From: Psychromonas aquimarina ATCC BAA-1526
GTDB lineage: Bacteria > Pseudomonadota > Gammaproteobacteria > Enterobacterales > Psychromonadaceae
DNA: 64,000 nt
Direction: 5' to 3'
NCBI RefSeq assembly: GCF_000428725.1
Contig: NZ_KE386792.1
Coordinates: 240,234-304,233, forward strand
Position 1 is the stretch's first letter. Each line of letters starts with the position of its first letter. Below are positions 9,785 through 19,665 of this stretch, piece after piece. The notes beneath the pieces are model-generated. The model was not told the DNA's origin and did not search any database. It saw nothing but the letters and a program-made list of their open reading frames with translations. The position numbers and the translations under genes are program-made.

Positions 9785-9998
9785 TGATATTTCTCCTAGA
9801 GCATAATATTTTATCAGGCGGAAAACCCCATGTTTCCACACGAAAAACGCCGCTCGGTTATATTCGGCAGTAGGGTTTACCTGCAGCAGAAAGCGAGAAA
9901 AGCCCGTATTTGCAGAAAGCAAAAGGTCGAAAAGCCAAGCTTAAAACCTGAAACGAATCTACAGCACTTCAGCCGCGCATAAACCATAAGAGCACGAT

Positions 9999-11090
9999 TT
10001 ATTTTTCTAAGTCTTCCTCGGTGTCAGCAAACTCCTGAGCAACTGATTTAACTTGTTCGGATATCTCAAGAAAAGCAACCACCATATCAGGATCAAAATG
10101 GCTTCCTTTACCTTCTTTGATAATTTCCAGCGCTTTCTGGTGTGTGAATGCCGGTTTGTAAACCCTTTTACTAATCAGCGCGTCATATACATCGGCTACC
10201 GCCATAAGCCTGGCAGATATTGGAATATCGTCACAGGATAACCCTTCTGGATACCCGGAACCATCCCATTTTTCCTGATGGTAATAAGCTATCTCTTTCG
10301 CAAAGGTTAAAAAACTGTCGGTTCTAGAGATACTCTTTTCGGCAGCGACAATTGCATCTCGACCATAAACAGTGTGCTTTTTCATCTCCTCAAACTCCTC
10401 AAATGTGAGTTTACCTGGCTTAAGGAGAATATTATCTGATACGCCGACTTTGCCGATATCATGAAGAGGGGCGGATTTATACAAGGCAGTAATAACTTCC
10501 GGAGTCAGAAAGTCTTGAAAACGCGGATGATCTTTAAGATGGGTCGCCAATAACTTTACATATCGCTGAGTACGGCGAATGTGATTGCCAGTTTCTGGGT
10601 CACGTGATTCAGCCAACGCGCCCATTGCCACCATTACGACATCCTGGAGCTCTTCCATTTGCTCTGTTCTTGCAATTACCCTTTCTTCTAGAATTTCGTT
10701 CTGCTTTCTTAAAATGTCTTTTGATTCTTTCAGCAGCAGATGATTCTTTACTCGCTCTATTAGAATCGACGGGCATATTGGTTTAGTAATATAGTCGACA
10801 GCACCAAGCGACAGTCCTTTTGTTTCATCTTCATTTTGAGCTTTGGCCGTTAAAAATATTATTGGGATATCGCGCGTCGCCTCATTTTCCTTAAGGAATT
10901 GACAGACCTCATATCCATTCATTTCCGGCATCATAATATCGAGTAATATTAAATCAGGGAGTTTCTTCTCTATGATTTTAAGCGCCATCTCACCGCTAAC
11001 AGCAGCCTGGACTGTATAGAAAGGCGAAAGAACCCCCTTCACTACATCAATATTTGCGGGCGTATCATCAATTTCGAGAATTGTCTGCAT
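9999..11090 (-). CDS. HD-GYP response regulator, probable c-di-GMP phosphodiesterase
   Basis: The ATG at 11090 is preferred to the in-frame ATG at 11108 because GAGGAG lies 7 bases before it. Residues 1-125 are a receiver domain with acidic pair EIDD, phospho-acceptor in LILLDIMMPEM, and Lys in TKPI. A coiled linker leads to an HD-GYP domain with LHDIGKVGV and the DGSGYPEG signature, as in RpfG-type phosphodiesterases that degrade c-di-GMP. It is the last gene of the stressosome operon, 151 bases after the hybrid kinase, so it is the natural acceptor for that kinase's phosphate. Loss of phosphodiesterase activity cannot be excluded, but the metal ligands look intact. Confidence 0.9.
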   Translation of the reverse strand: MQTILEIDDTPANIDVVKGVLSPFYTVQAAVSGEMALKIIEKKLPDLILLDIMMPEMNGYEVCQFLKENEATRDIPIIFLTAKAQNEDETKGLSLGAVDYITKPICPSILIERVKNHLLLKESKDILRKQNEILEERVIARTEQMEELQDVVMVAMGALAESRDPETGNHIRRTQRYVKLLATHLKDHPRFQDFLTPEVITALYKSAPLHDIGKVGVSDNILLKPGKLTFEEFEEMKKHTVYGRDAIVAAEKSISRTDSFLTFAKEIAYYHQEKWDGSGYPEGLSCDDIPISARLMAVADVYDALISKRVYKPAFTHQKALEIIKEGKGSHFDPDMVVAFLEISEQVKSVAQEFADTEEDLEK

Positions 11091-11241
11091 TTTTGAACTC
11101 CTCAGCAATTTCGTTCTCGATTAAGTTTTTTGGAGAACAAAGAGTCTGAAACTAAATTATATAGCTCATTAGGCAGATCTAATGCGGCGGCAGAATTATC
11201 GCCCTCTACTGTCTTTCTGAATCGATCTGTTTTTCCTCTCT

Positions 11242-13929
11242 TTATTTATCAATATTAGAGTAGATTTCAAATAATTCCGCAAAAACCAACTGAGCTTGTT
11301 CAAAGTTATAATTTCCTAACTCTTTTTCAAGTTGTTTAGCTGACTGCTCTAATGCGGTCCCCTGAACACAATCCACTATAGCCTCACAAGTTTCTAATGA
11401 GGCGGAATCAAAATTGTCTATTTCAGTAAATAGTCTTTGTATTAATGTCCCTACTTTTTTCAAATCAAACTCAACATTGCTTACTGCGGGTTTTCTTTTT
11501 TCTAAAGCAGTCCCAATAATCTCTATCGTCTCATGTAGTTTTCGCGCTGTTTCTGCCATCAACTGCGGTAGCTCTTTATTACTGTTTTTTCCGATGGCCA
11601 TTTCAAGTTTTTCTGCCTTTTCTTGTAAACCGGCCGCACCAACATTTCCAAAAACACCTTTAATAGTGTGAGCGATAAGAAGCGCCTCTGCCCTGTCTCC
11701 GTTATTCAAACTTTCCTCTATCCGATCCACTGCATCAGCTTGAGTTTCGACAACTTTCTTTAAGGTTTTACAATAGGCCTTAATATTGCCGTTCATTCGG
11801 GCAACGGCTAATTCCACATTAAATCCAGGTAAACAGGGCATCTCCTGCTGTTCGCTGCTATTCGCTATTTCAGCCAGGCGCTCTTCTAATTCTTCTGGCA
11901 CTTCTCTGTCAGCAGGCTCAATCCACTCAACTAGAGCACTATACATATTTGCAGGGTCTATTGGTTTGGTAACATAATCATTCATGCCTGCTTGCAGCGC
12001 TTTTTCTCTGTCACCGGACATTGCATTAGCGGTCATTGCAATTATCGGCAGCTGCTCAAGTCTTAACTGCCCTCTAATAGCGCGTGAAGCTGTATAGCCG
12101 TCCATGATCGGCATTTGAACATCCATTAGCACAGCGTCGAACTGATTGTTTTTTAATATATCAAGACACTCTTGCCCGTTGTTAGCTACAGTGACAAGCA
12201 GTTTTACAGCTTCAAGAAGCTCTGTTGCAACTTGTTGATTAACTTCATTATCTTCTACAAGTAAGATGCGAGCACCTTTAATTGACTCGGTAATATTATT
12301 CGTTAGATCCTGTTTATCCAAATCAATAAGTTCATTGCCAATTTTTCCATAGACACCGGAAAATATACAGTCAAAAAGACTTGAGGCGGAAACTGGCTTC
12401 GATAAAAAACCGGCAAGTTCAACTTTTTCTACCCTTTTTATTATTTCATCCCGTCCATATGATGTAACCATAACTATTTTAGGCTGCGGGATAAGCTCAC
12501 GGTGATTTTGAATATGCTGACACGTTTCAATACCGTCCATACCCGGCATTTTGTAATCCATCAAAATCAAATTGTAGGGGTTATGCTGACTGCTGGCCTC
12601 TAAAATACGCTCAACTGCAGCCGCCCCCGTCTCCACAGTGTCAACAGCAATCGAAAACGAACGAATAATAGTACTTAATATTTCACAAGACTCGTGACTA
12701 TCATCAACAACTAATATTCGCAAGCTGTGTAATTCTTCAGGCACGACCTTACGACTAGGAAGGTTTTTTGTCTGCTTACCGAAACGGGCAGTAAAAGAAA
12801 AGGTGCTGCCTATACCCGGCAGGCTGTCTACGCCGATTTCACCCTCCATCATTTCAACCAGGCGTTTACTTATGGTAAGACCGAGTCCAGTTCCACCAAA
12901 CTTTCTCGTAGTGGATGAGTCGGCTTGTGAAAATGCTTGAAACAAGTGTTCTATTTGTTCTTCTGTCATGCCGATCCCGGTATCGTGAACGGAAAAATGC
13001 AGCATGACGGAGTCGTTTTGTTCTTCTATAAGTGTGCTTTTAACTATTATTTCACCCACATGCGTAAATTTGACCGCATTATTGGTTAAGTTAATTAAAA
13101 CTTGCCCCAACCTTAACGGATCTCCTATCAACGCCGTTGGAATTTTAAGACTGGTCGAAAGTAGAAATTCTAAGTTTCTTTCATTAGTTTTAACAGTAAT
13201 CAAGCTGCTGACATTATCTAACACTTCTTCTAAATTGAAAGGGACATATTCTATATCAAGTTTACCAGCTTCAATTTTGGAGAAATCTAGAATATCGTTG
13301 ATAATACCCAGCAAAGAGTTTGCTGCAATGCTGGTTTTATTAATGTAGTCCTTCTGTTTTCGAGTAAGATCGGTCTGCAGTGCCAAGTGACTCATACCAA
13401 TAATTGCATTCATAGGTGTTCGAATTTCGTGGCTCATATTGGCAAGAAAATCACTTTTAGCCTGGGTAGCCGATTCAGCCTGTTTAATTGCGTCTTTTAG
13501 TTCTTCAACAAGCTCTTCTCGACTGAGCTTATTTATCATACTTTCAGCAGAGGCAATCCATTTATCGGACGGTAAAAAAGAGGTATCATTGAGTAGTTTA
13601 AACACTCTGAACTCTTGCTCCCCCTGGTCACTGGAAATAATAGAGGCATGGTCAAATAAATACTTAAATCTGCTGGAGCTAAACTGTTTTGTCACACCTT
13701 GAAAGACCATAAGTAACCCCAGTCTTTCATTTAGTTTGTCAAGACATACATGCACACAAAAACAATTCCTATTTCCTAACAAAGCCCAGCAAATTTCTGA
13801 AGTGACAGTCGCTAGACGAGTCGCTTCCACTGAACTGAATTTCAAATCCAATGAAAGTTTCCGAATTTTGTTTCGGCAATGAACAATAGAGTCCTCGTTT
13901 CCTATGGAAATAGTGCCCAGCGTTAACAT
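11242..13929 (-). CDS. Hybrid histidine kinase of the stressosome operon
   Basis: An 895-residue soluble kinase with no membrane segment. Order: residues 1-80 resemble an RsbT/RsbW-type GHKL module but lack its Asn box; a coiled coil near 130-155; HisKA with His167 in [12 protein letters not shown]; a HATPase domain with N-box near 281 and [10 protein letters not shown]; receiver 1 from about 404 ([15 protein letters not shown]); receiver 2 from about 555 ([17 protein letters not shown]); and an HPt domain with His in LIAHTIKG near 752. It starts 20 bases after rsbX and precedes the HD-GYP regulator. The N-terminal domain suggests direct docking to stressosome proteins. Kinase architecture is certain; the docking idea is inference. 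Confidence 0.92.
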   Translation of the reverse strand: MLTLGTISIGNEDSIVHCRNKIRKLSLDLKFSSVEATRLATVTSEICWALLGNRNCFCVHVCLDKLNERLGLLMVFQGVTKQFSSSRFKYLFDHASIISSDQGEQEFRVFKLLNDTSFLPSDKWIASAESMINKLSREELVEELKDAIKQAESATQAKSDFLANMSHEIRTPMNAIIGMSHLALQTDLTRKQKDYINKTSIAANSLLGIINDILDFSKIEAGKLDIEYVPFNLEEVLDNVSSLITVKTNERNLEFLLSTSLKIPTALIGDPLRLGQVLINLTNNAVKFTHVGEIIVKSTLIEEQNDSVMLHFSVHDTGIGMTEEQIEHLFQAFSQADSSTTRKFGGTGLGLTISKRLVEMMEGEIGVDSLPGIGSTFSFTARFGKQTKNLPSRKVVPEELHSLRILVVDDSHESCEILSTIIRSFSIAVDTVETGAAAVERILEASSQHNPYNLILMDYKMPGMDGIETCQHIQNHRELIPQPKIVMVTSYGRDEIIKRVEKVELAGFLSKPVSASSLFDCIFSGVYGKIGNELIDLDKQDLTNNITESIKGARILLVEDNEVNQQVATELLEAVKLLVTVANNGQECLDILKNNQFDAVLMDVQMPIMDGYTASRAIRGQLRLEQLPIIAMTANAMSGDREKALQAGMNDYVTKPIDPANMYSALVEWIEPADREVPEELEERLAEIANSSEQQEMPCLPGFNVELAVARMNGNIKAYCKTLKKVVETQADAVDRIEESLNNGDRAEALLIAHTIKGVFGNVGAAGLQEKAEKLEMAIGKNSNKELPQLMAETARKLHETIEIIGTALEKRKPAVSNVEFDLKKVGTLIQRLFTEIDNFDSASLETCEAIVDCVQGTALEQSAKQLEKELGNYNFEQAQLVFAELFEIYSNIDK

Positions 13930-13948
13930 GCTTTATTCCCTAATCAAA

Positions 13949-14539
13949 TTACTTGAAACGAATGACAGCACAAGCCGCATCATCATTTTTTTTACCGAAT
14001 TTTTCAATCAAGTTATTTGCAATTGTTTCGGCATCATCCCTTAGTATTTCAGGATAATCATTTACGTCGAAGCGGCTTGTTATTCCATCGCTATGTAAGA
14101 TTAGAATATCTCCACCGGTCATTTCTATCACTTTCTCTTGAGGGGTTCTTATGTGGTAGCCAATAACTCCGTCTTGAGTAATCTCGTGCTTCGAAAAACG
14201 TCCAAACCGCCGCAGATAAATATTTCCAACACCGACATAGCGGAACTGGCGGGTTTCATAATCCAGTTTACCAATAATAGCCACCCCGCCGCGAGTACCA
14301 CGTATTTTTTCATGAAGCTCACTCATAAGAGCGGCTAAATCCATGTGTTTGTTCGTTAGGATGAATTCGCGGCAAATTAAAGCAATTGAATGTGCTTCTT
14401 GTCCATGACCAGCGCCGTCTACAATAGCGACAAACAAGTGGTCTTCTTCAAAAAAAATAAAAACCGTATCGCCGTTAACCCGTTCAAGCGCTTTTTCAGC
14501 AATGAAGCAATCGACTATATTTCGACCTGTCAGATCCAT
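13949..14539 (-). CDS. rsbX: RsbX-like PP2C-type serine phosphatase
   Basis: The 196 residues match the SpoIIE/PP2C family: first metal-binding Asp in IVDGAGHG, then GGVAIIGKL, the YVGVGN turn, ILILHSDGI with the second Asp, and a KNDDAACAVI end. In known stressosomes RsbX removes phosphates from RsbR and RsbS and so resets the complex. The start overlaps the rsbT stop by 10 bases, implying translational coupling. A short catalytic domain without a sensor separates it from RsbU-type phosphatases. Gene order R-S-T-X supports the name. Confidence 0.85.
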   Translation of the reverse strand: MDLTGRNIVDCFIAEKALERVNGDTVFIFFEEDHLFVAIVDGAGHGQEAHSIALICREFILTNKHMDLAALMSELHEKIRGTRGGVAIIGKLDYETRQFRYVGVGNIYLRRFGRFSKHEITQDGVIGYHIRTPQEKVIEMTGGDILILHSDGITSRFDVNDYPEILRDDAETIANNLIEKFGKKNDDAACAVIRFK

Positions 14540-14940
14540 TTTCTGACCGTAACTTTAGTTCCTAATCCAACGCGGCTGTCTATTTTAAAATCATCCATTA
14601 ATCTTTGCGTTCCGGGAAGACCGATGCCCATCGTGCCGCCAGTACTAAATTCCTCTTCCATCGCCTTTGTTATATCTTGTATTCCAGGCCCCGCATCTTG
14701 TGCAACAACTTCAATACCTCTTTTTGAACCTTCTTCAACAGCACCAAGGTTTATAGTTCCTGTTTCAGCATAGACAAAAATGTTGCGCGCCAGCTCACTG
14801 ACAGCCGTTGAAATCATATATTGACAGGCCTTTGAAAAACCAAGCTCCTTAGCGTAGTTTTTGGCATCCAGAGCGGCATGAGCCACATCAGTCTCACTTT
14901 TAACATCCAGATTTATTGTTTCTAACTTTTGTTGAATCAT
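14530..14940 (-). CDS. rsbT: RsbT-like anti-sigma-type serine kinase
   Basis: The 136-residue GHKL ATPase has the N-box in STAVSELARNIFVYA, the G1 box DAGPGI, and the glycine-rich lid GGTMGIGLPG. In stressosomes RsbT phosphorylates the STAS domains of RsbS and RsbR and is released to activate a downstream partner. Here that partner may be the hybrid kinase encoded two genes on, since no RsbU-like protein is seen. A 155-base gap separates it from rsbS, leaving room for a second promoter, though none is clear. It overlaps rsbX by 10 bases. Confidence 0.88.
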   Translation of the reverse strand: MIQQKLETINLDVKSETDVAHAALDAKNYAKELGFSKACQYMISTAVSELARNIFVYAETGTINLGAVEEGSKRGIEVVAQDAGPGIQDITKAMEEEFSTGGTMGIGLPGTQRLMDDFKIDSRVGLGTKVTVRKWI

Positions 14941-15095
14941 AGACTGCTTCCATTAATACCATTCTAGATACATATCTGATCTTTTATGCTGGTAAAAATC
15001 AACCATCTCTGCATTATAAGTTTTGTAAAGGGAACAACCATTTACTTACCTAGAATGATATAATTAACCAACATCTGCACTAAAATATTTTTATA

Positions 15096-15527
15096 CTATG
15101 CGGGATTATTATCCTCTTGTTCAGAAAAATCATATCCAACAACATCTTCACTTTCTGCATTCTCTAAGTTATTTACCTCAAACTCATTTGACGGCACCAA
15201 AACTGTCAGCGCGTCTTCTAAGCTCATAGTGGTGGTGACATCATCAACCTTCAAATCAAGATCAATAATCGAAGCGACGACGCCAGGATTTAAGCCGGTG
15301 ATCACTGCCGGAAAACCCAATATTTTAATCATCTGCACAGTTTCCAATAAAATCTTCCATAGAATACTGTCGATGATTTGAACTCCAGAAAGATCAACGA
15401 TAACTCCCTTAACGTGCCTTACATGAACCTGTTCAAGTAAACTTGTCTGGATCTTTTGCGCGGCTTCTTTGGAAAGTTCCTCTTGAAACGGAACCACTAG
15501 GCAGTCTTGGGTTTCATACGTAATCAT
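15096..15527 (-). CDS. rsbS: RsbS-like STAS scaffold protein
   Basis: A single STAS domain occupies about residues 8-115, with the core strand VIVDLSGVQIIDS followed by ILWKILLE. The Ser of the IDS motif is at the position that RsbT phosphorylates in characterised RsbS proteins. The final ~28 residues are strongly acidic (many Glu, Asp, Asn) and not part of the fold; such a tail is longer than in the Bacillus protein. RsbS and RsbR together build the icosahedral stressosome core. It sits 42 bases after rsbR in the same operon. Confidence 0.87.
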   Translation of the reverse strand: MITYETQDCLVVPFQEELSKEAAQKIQTSLLEQVHVRHVKGVIVDLSGVQIIDSILWKILLETVQMIKILGFPAVITGLNPGVVASIIDLDLKVDDVTTTMSLEDALTVLVPSNEFEVNNLENAESEDVVGYDFSEQEDNNPA

Positions 15528-15569
15528 TGAAGTACTCTCACAGAACGGCTCACATTAAAAACTATACAT

Positions 15570-17111
15570 TTAGTTATTTTTCATTTCTTTCAATTGGACC
15601 CCCATATTTTTGAGCGAGGTCTCTACACCGTCTTTAAGTGTTGACTGAGTCAAAATATTACCCAAATCTATACCTAAATTAACCAGTGCCTGAGCAATTT
15701 CAGGAGAAATACCAGTGACAATGCAGGTACAGCCCATTAATTTAGTGGCTTTAGTGACTTTTATCAGATGATTAGCGACGGCACTATCAACAGCAGGAAC
15801 ACCTTGAATATCCAGTATAAGAACCTTTGCCTGGTAATCTACAATCTTCTGCAGTGCTGTTTCCATGATCAACTGAACACGCTTGGAGTCAACTAACCCG
15901 ACAATGGGCAGTAATAAAAGGTTGTCCCACAATCTCATGATCGGAGTAGACATTTCCATAATCAGTGCGGCTTGTTTAGCACTTTCTCTTTCGCGTCGTT
16001 TTTGTTCAGTTACGTCTGCGGCAATCTTTAAGATCTTAATAGGCTTGCCGTTCAAATCAAAAATCGGATTATAGGTCGCTTGAATATAGGTTTCTCGACC
16101 GCTCTTTCCGATTCGTTTATATTCTCCTGAATTATATTCACCGCGGTTTAATTTCTCCCAAAACTCTTTATATTCCTGGCTGTTTACAAACGACTCTTCA
16201 CAGAAAACTTTGTGGTGCTTTCCCTGCACCTCTGCTAGTGAGTAGCCGAGAATATTTAAAAAATTATCATTAGCAGTAATAACCGTGCCGTCCATATTGA
16301 ACTCGATAGTCCCTTGGGACTTATCTATAGCATCAATTTTTCCTTCGAATTCCGCGTTCATTAATTTTTGTTTTGTAATGTCAGTGGCTATCTTGATAAC
16401 TTTTGTAAGCTTACCATTCAAATCATAAATCGGATTGTAGGTTGCCTGAATATAGACTTCTCGGCCGTTCTTTCCGATACGTTTGTATTCTCCTGAATCG
16501 AATTCTCCGCGATTCAGTTTCTCCCAAAATGCTTTGTACTCCGGGCTTTTCGAGTACGATTCCTCACAAAATATTCTATGGTGCTTTCCCTGCACTTCTT
16601 CTAATGAGTAGCCGAGAATATTTAAAAAATTATCATTAGAAGTAATGATAGTTCCGTCCATATTGAACTCGATAGTTCCTAGAGATTTATCTATCGCATC
16701 AATCTTTCCTTCGAATTCCGCATTCATTAATTTTTGTTTTGTAATATCTGTGGCTATCTTGATAACTTTTGTAAGTTTCCCATTTAAATCATAAATCGGA
16801 TTATAGGTTGCCTGAATATAGACTTCTCGGCCGTTCTTTCCGATACGTTTGTATTCTCCAGAATCGAATTCTCCGCGATTCAGTTTCTCCCAAAATGCTT
16901 TATACTCTAGGCTTTTCGAGTACGATTCCTCACAAAACATTCTGTGGTGCTTTCCCTGCACTTCTGCCAGTGAATAGCCAATAATATCTAAAAAATTATC
17001 ATTAGAAGTAATGATAGTTCCGTCCATATTGAACTCAATTATTCCTTGAGATTTATTAATAGCACTAACAATTGCTTCGAAATTACTGACCTCTGCTTCA
17101 TCCTTTGTCAT
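15570..17111 (-). CDS. rsbR: RsbR-like stressosome sensor: three PAS domains + STAS
   Basis: 513 residues. Three PAS domains repeat with an exact 122-residue period (starts near 17, 139 and 261). Each contains IEFNMDGT, FCEES, FWEKLNRGE and a YIQATYNPI/DLNGK end, as in the chemoreceptor/BdlA type of PAS. A helical linker joins them to a C-terminal STAS domain (about 385-505), with DIQGVPAVDSAVAN and ILTQSTLKDG at the two sites that RsbT phosphorylates in RsbR proteins. The sensory turret is therefore cytoplasmic and PAS-based, not globin-based. The ligand (haem, flavin or none) is not evident. It is the first gene of the operon, whose promoter should lie in 17112-17357. Confidence 0.9.
   Translation of the reverse strand: MTKDEAEVSNFEAIVSAINKSQGIIEFNMDGTIITSNDNFLDIIGYSLAEVQGKHHRMFCEESYSKSLEYKAFWEKLNRGEFDSGEYKRIGKNGREVYIQATYNPIYDLNGKLTKVIKIATDITKQKLMNAEFEGKIDAIDKSLGTIEFNMDGTIITSNDNFLNILGYSLEEVQGKHHRIFCEESYSKSPEYKAFWEKLNRGEFDSGEYKRIGKNGREVYIQATYNPIYDLNGKLTKVIKIATDITKQKLMNAEFEGKIDAIDKSQGTIEFNMDGTVITANDNFLNILGYSLAEVQGKHHKVFCEESFVNSQEYKEFWEKLNRGEYNSGEYKRIGKSGRETYIQATYNPIFDLNGKPIKILKIAADVTEQKRRERESAKQAALIMEMSTPIMRLWDNLLLLPIVGLVDSKRVQLIMETALQKIVDYQAKVLILDIQGVPAVDSAVANHLIKVTKATKLMGCTCIVTGISPEIAQALVNLGIDLGNILTQSTLKDGVETSLKNMGVQLKEMKNN
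15999..17063 (-). repeat. Three direct 366-bp repeats encoding PAS domains
   Basis: Units at about 17063-16731, 16697-16365 and 16331-15999 encode near-identical PAS domains. The first two differ by only a few residues over 110; the third is more diverged. The linkers carry the same QKLMNAEFEGKIDAIDKS motif twice. This indicates recent tandem duplication within the gene, possibly still open to copy-number change by recombination. Confidence 0.85.
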
Positions 17112-17357
17112 GATTTATTATTCCCCGGAAGATTTAATTGTCTTAGTGAGTGTAGTTCAGACAATAAAATGATGCTCGAGTAAAACTAATCACTTCATTA
17201 TCAATTTCAAAGTATTTAGATATGTATCCTCACAAGTGCAAAAGTGTATTTATTATTCCGCCCGGCGTTTATTACACCTTTATATTTCCTTGACTAAATC
17301 ACAGTGGATGGCTGATAGTTGAATAGGTAAATAAGAAGATGGCAGGAGGCTGGAACA

Positions 17358-18137
17358 GTGAAAATTATCAACATTGTATTCATATGTCTTGTTTCCTGCT
17401 TCGGTCTATTTACCCCTTCAGGATATGCGGGCGAAGCCGATCCGGAATTTGTAATCAACATCGGACGACAGCAGGGATCATTTGCCGCTTTTGTCTACGA
17501 ACGGGTGTACTCAAGGCTCATGCCTAGACTGGGATTCATACCGGTATTTAAATACCTGCCTGCAAAACGTTCCTTACATGAAGCTAATTTGGGAATTACA
17601 GATGCCGATGCCGGACGCATCGAAGGCGTTGAAAAAGAAGATGTCGGCAGTAATCTGATCCGAATAGATGAGCCCGTATATATTGATCACCTGTCGCTGT
17701 TTGCCGTAAAACCGCTGCAGATCAACGGCAGTGGCTGGGAGATATTTGTTGAGCTGTACCGCAGAGAGGAGATTGTGCCGATTGCAGTTCAAGGAATAGT
17801 GGCCGTCAAAGTTCATATGCCGGAGGAGGTTTATCGCCATGCATGTCTGGTGAGGAACATTGACCTGGCGCTGCATAATTTAAGAAAGCCGAATGGCAAC
17901 CGACGGCGCGATATTTTAGTTCATGCTGAAAGTGAGACGATGGATGCGATAAAGAGACTGAATATTAGCGACGTCAAAAAAATTAAACGCCTTAATCTAC
18001 ATGTTCTTTATCCCGTTATTCATAAACGCTGGCAGCATATCAGTAAAGCGATGGAAGCAGAATTAAAAAAGATGAAAGCAAACGGTGAATATCAGGAGAT
18101 TCTATTACAGGTTGAGAATGAATTCTTTGTACAATAG
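17358..18137 (+). CDS. Periplasmic solute-binding-like protein
   Basis: GTG start at 17358, chosen because AGGAGG lies 8 bases upstream. Residues 1-24 form a signal peptide ending near GYAGEA. The mature ~235 residues follow the type-3 solute-binding fold (FVINIGRQQGSFAAF, YLPAKRSLHEANLGITDADAGR, and a C-terminal EAELKKMKANGEYQEIL helix). Such stand-alone proteins, without permease genes nearby, are common in marine gammaproteobacteria; their ligands are mostly unknown. It is divergent from the stressosome operon and 57 bases before a lipoprotein gene. Confidence 0.7.
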   Translation: MKIINIVFICLVSCFGLFTPSGYAGEADPEFVINIGRQQGSFAAFVYERVYSRLMPRLGFIPVFKYLPAKRSLHEANLGITDADAGRIEGVEKEDVGSNLIRIDEPVYIDHLSLFAVKPLQINGSGWEIFVELYRREEIVPIAVQGIVAVKVHMPEEVYRHACLVRNIDLALHNLRKPNGNRRRDILVHAESETMDAIKRLNISDVKKIKRLNLHVLYPVIHKRWQHISKAMEAELKKMKANGEYQEILLQVENEFFVQ

Positions 18138-18194
18138 GCGCTGAGGCAGTTAAGCTATTAGGATAAATCACCACAAAAATATAGGAAGCAGTAA

Positions 18195-18692
18195 ATGAAA
18201 TTTAAACAACTAACAGCGCTAACCTGCTGTTTTTACTTAAGCGGCTGCGCATATTTCTCCAGCCCGACATACTCGGTTGAAGAAGGCATAATTACTACCG
18301 CTGATGTAACCATTACTGCACTTGACGATTCCTATAAATTAACCAGCGGAGAGCGCTTTGAAACACCTCACCAGTCTGGTATCGGCGGCTCTGTCGACGA
18401 AGTAAAAAGCAGTACGGACAAGGTCTTAACAGAGCATAAAGGCAAAAAAGTCCGTGTCAGCCTTGCTGATAAAAACGTAGAATTATATGGTGTATTAACC
18501 TTTTATGAGATCAATAACAGCGCAGACTGCCGAGGTTTAGCAACAACCAGCCATACCATCATAATCCCTAAAAAAGTGATTAAGCAGGCACTAAACGGTG
18601 AAACTGCAGTCGTGTATGATTATTACACCTGCGCAGGAACTGATACTGAAACCACTTCATGGGTCCTGTGGTTATCAAAAGAATCATTTTAG
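18195..18692 (+). CDS. Small lipoprotein of unknown function
   Basis: 165 residues with a lipoprotein signal: positive N-terminus MKFK, hydrophobic core, and lipobox LSGC with Cys at residue 18. The mature part is soluble and beta-rich, with three further Cys residues. No family was recognised. It follows the solute-binding gene by 57 bases on the same strand and may be co-transcribed. An outer or inner membrane location depends on the residue after Cys (Ala), which favours the outer membrane under the Lol rule. Confidence 0.65.
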   Translation: MKFKQLTALTCCFYLSGCAYFSSPTYSVEEGIITTADVTITALDDSYKLTSGERFETPHQSGIGGSVDEVKSSTDKVLTEHKGKKVRVSLADKNVELYGVLTFYEINNSADCRGLATTSHTIIIPKKVIKQALNGETAVVYDYYTCAGTDTETTSWVLWLSKESF

Positions 18693-18745
18693 CAGCGCAT
18701 TGCTAAAGTACTCAGCGGCTGTCCGAAGCAGTTGCAAGAGTCAAT

Positions 18746-18766
18746 GCAGACACAATAAGTGTCTGC
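18746..18766. terminator. Stem-loop between convergent genes
   Basis: GCAGACAC and GTGTCTGC form a perfect 8-bp stem with a 5-base loop between the lipoprotein gene stop and the truC stop. The T tract is short on both strands. Confidence 0.5.
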
Positions 18767-18775
18767 TTCATGCGG

Positions 18776-19561
18776 CTAAACCTGCAGCCCTAATGTTACT
18801 AATAATGATTTAAATTCATTATCAAGCGGTGCATGTATCTCTACTTTATGCCCGCTTACCGGATGCCTGAAAGCAAGATAAGCAGCATGAAGCAGCAGAC
18901 GATGGCTGGCAAATTCTTCCCTGAACATTTTATTATGCGGGCCGTCACCATGTGTTGTATCTCCGATAATCGGGTGGCACAGATGTTTTAAATGGCGGCG
19001 CAGCTGATGCCTTCTGCCTGTTTTCGGACTCAACTCCACCAGCGAATAGCGTGACTGCGGATAAGGACGCACCGCAATCGGCAGTTCACACTGTGCGATC
19101 CCCTGATAATCAGTCACTGCGGGCTGTGCTTCACTGTCTGGATCGGCATGTTTATCTGCAATTCGGTCCAGTTTCTTTTTCAACGCATAATCCAGCCTGC
19201 CCTCGCCGATATGCCCTCTTACCACTGCTAAATAACGTTTTTCTGTACTCTGCTGTGCAAACTGCTCCATCAAATCCGTAGCATGGGATTTATCCAGTAG
19301 AAACAGTAATACGCCGGATGTTGCCCGGTCAAGGCGGTGCGCAGGGTAAACTTCCCGGCCGATCTGATCACGTAATTTCTGCACCGCAAACTCTGTTGCA
19401 TGGCTGTCCAGCCAGCTGCGGTGTACTAATAAGCCCGAGGGTTTATTAATGGCAATAAGCTGCTCGTCTTGATAAATAATATCAAGCTTCGGGCTTAGGT
19501 TATTAAGCACTGAATCTTGTTCGTTTAGTGATTCATTATTCTCAGGCATTAAATTTCTCAT
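18776..19561 (-). CDS. truC: tRNA pseudouridine(65) synthase
   Basis: Converts U65 of certain tRNAs to pseudouridine. It is an RluA-type synthase with catalytic Asp in the HRLDRATSG motif, and the N-terminal INKPSGLLVHRSWLD segment that is characteristic of TruC. The later KTGRRHQLRRHLKHL and PIIGDTTHGDG motifs complete the active site. The 261 residues match the expected length; a ~25-residue acidic N-terminal extension precedes the usual start, and an internal Met (residue 5) is also possible. It converges with the lipoprotein gene. Confidence 0.92.
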   Translation of the reverse strand: MRNLMPENNESLNEQDSVLNNLSPKLDIIYQDEQLIAINKPSGLLVHRSWLDSHATEFAVQKLRDQIGREVYPAHRLDRATSGVLLFLLDKSHATDLMEQFAQQSTEKRYLAVVRGHIGEGRLDYALKKKLDRIADKHADPDSEAQPAVTDYQGIAQCELPIAVRPYPQSRYSLVELSPKTGRRHQLRRHLKHLCHPIIGDTTHGDGPHNKMFREEFASHRLLLHAAYLAFRHPVSGHKVEIHAPLDNEFKSLLVTLGLQV

Positions 19562-19665
19562 TCATTAATCGTTCAATATACTCATTATCTCAGCGGCGGC
19601 AGATGCTGACAAATTAAAATAAGCCTAGGTATATGTTTAAACTGTATGTATCGGCCCTGTAAATA

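Noticed and set aside
9785-9922. N-terminal extension of the YbjQ-family gene
   Set aside because: The family starts at the internal Met with a good AGGAG site; the extension has no family character.
13004-13348. 114-codon open frame antisense to the hybrid kinase gene
   Set aside because: Falls wholly within the HATPase-coding part, with no start signal and no recognisable product.
15999-17063. CRISPR or mobile repeat from the three regular direct repeats
   Set aside because: The repeats are 366 bases, in frame, and encode PAS domains within one gene.
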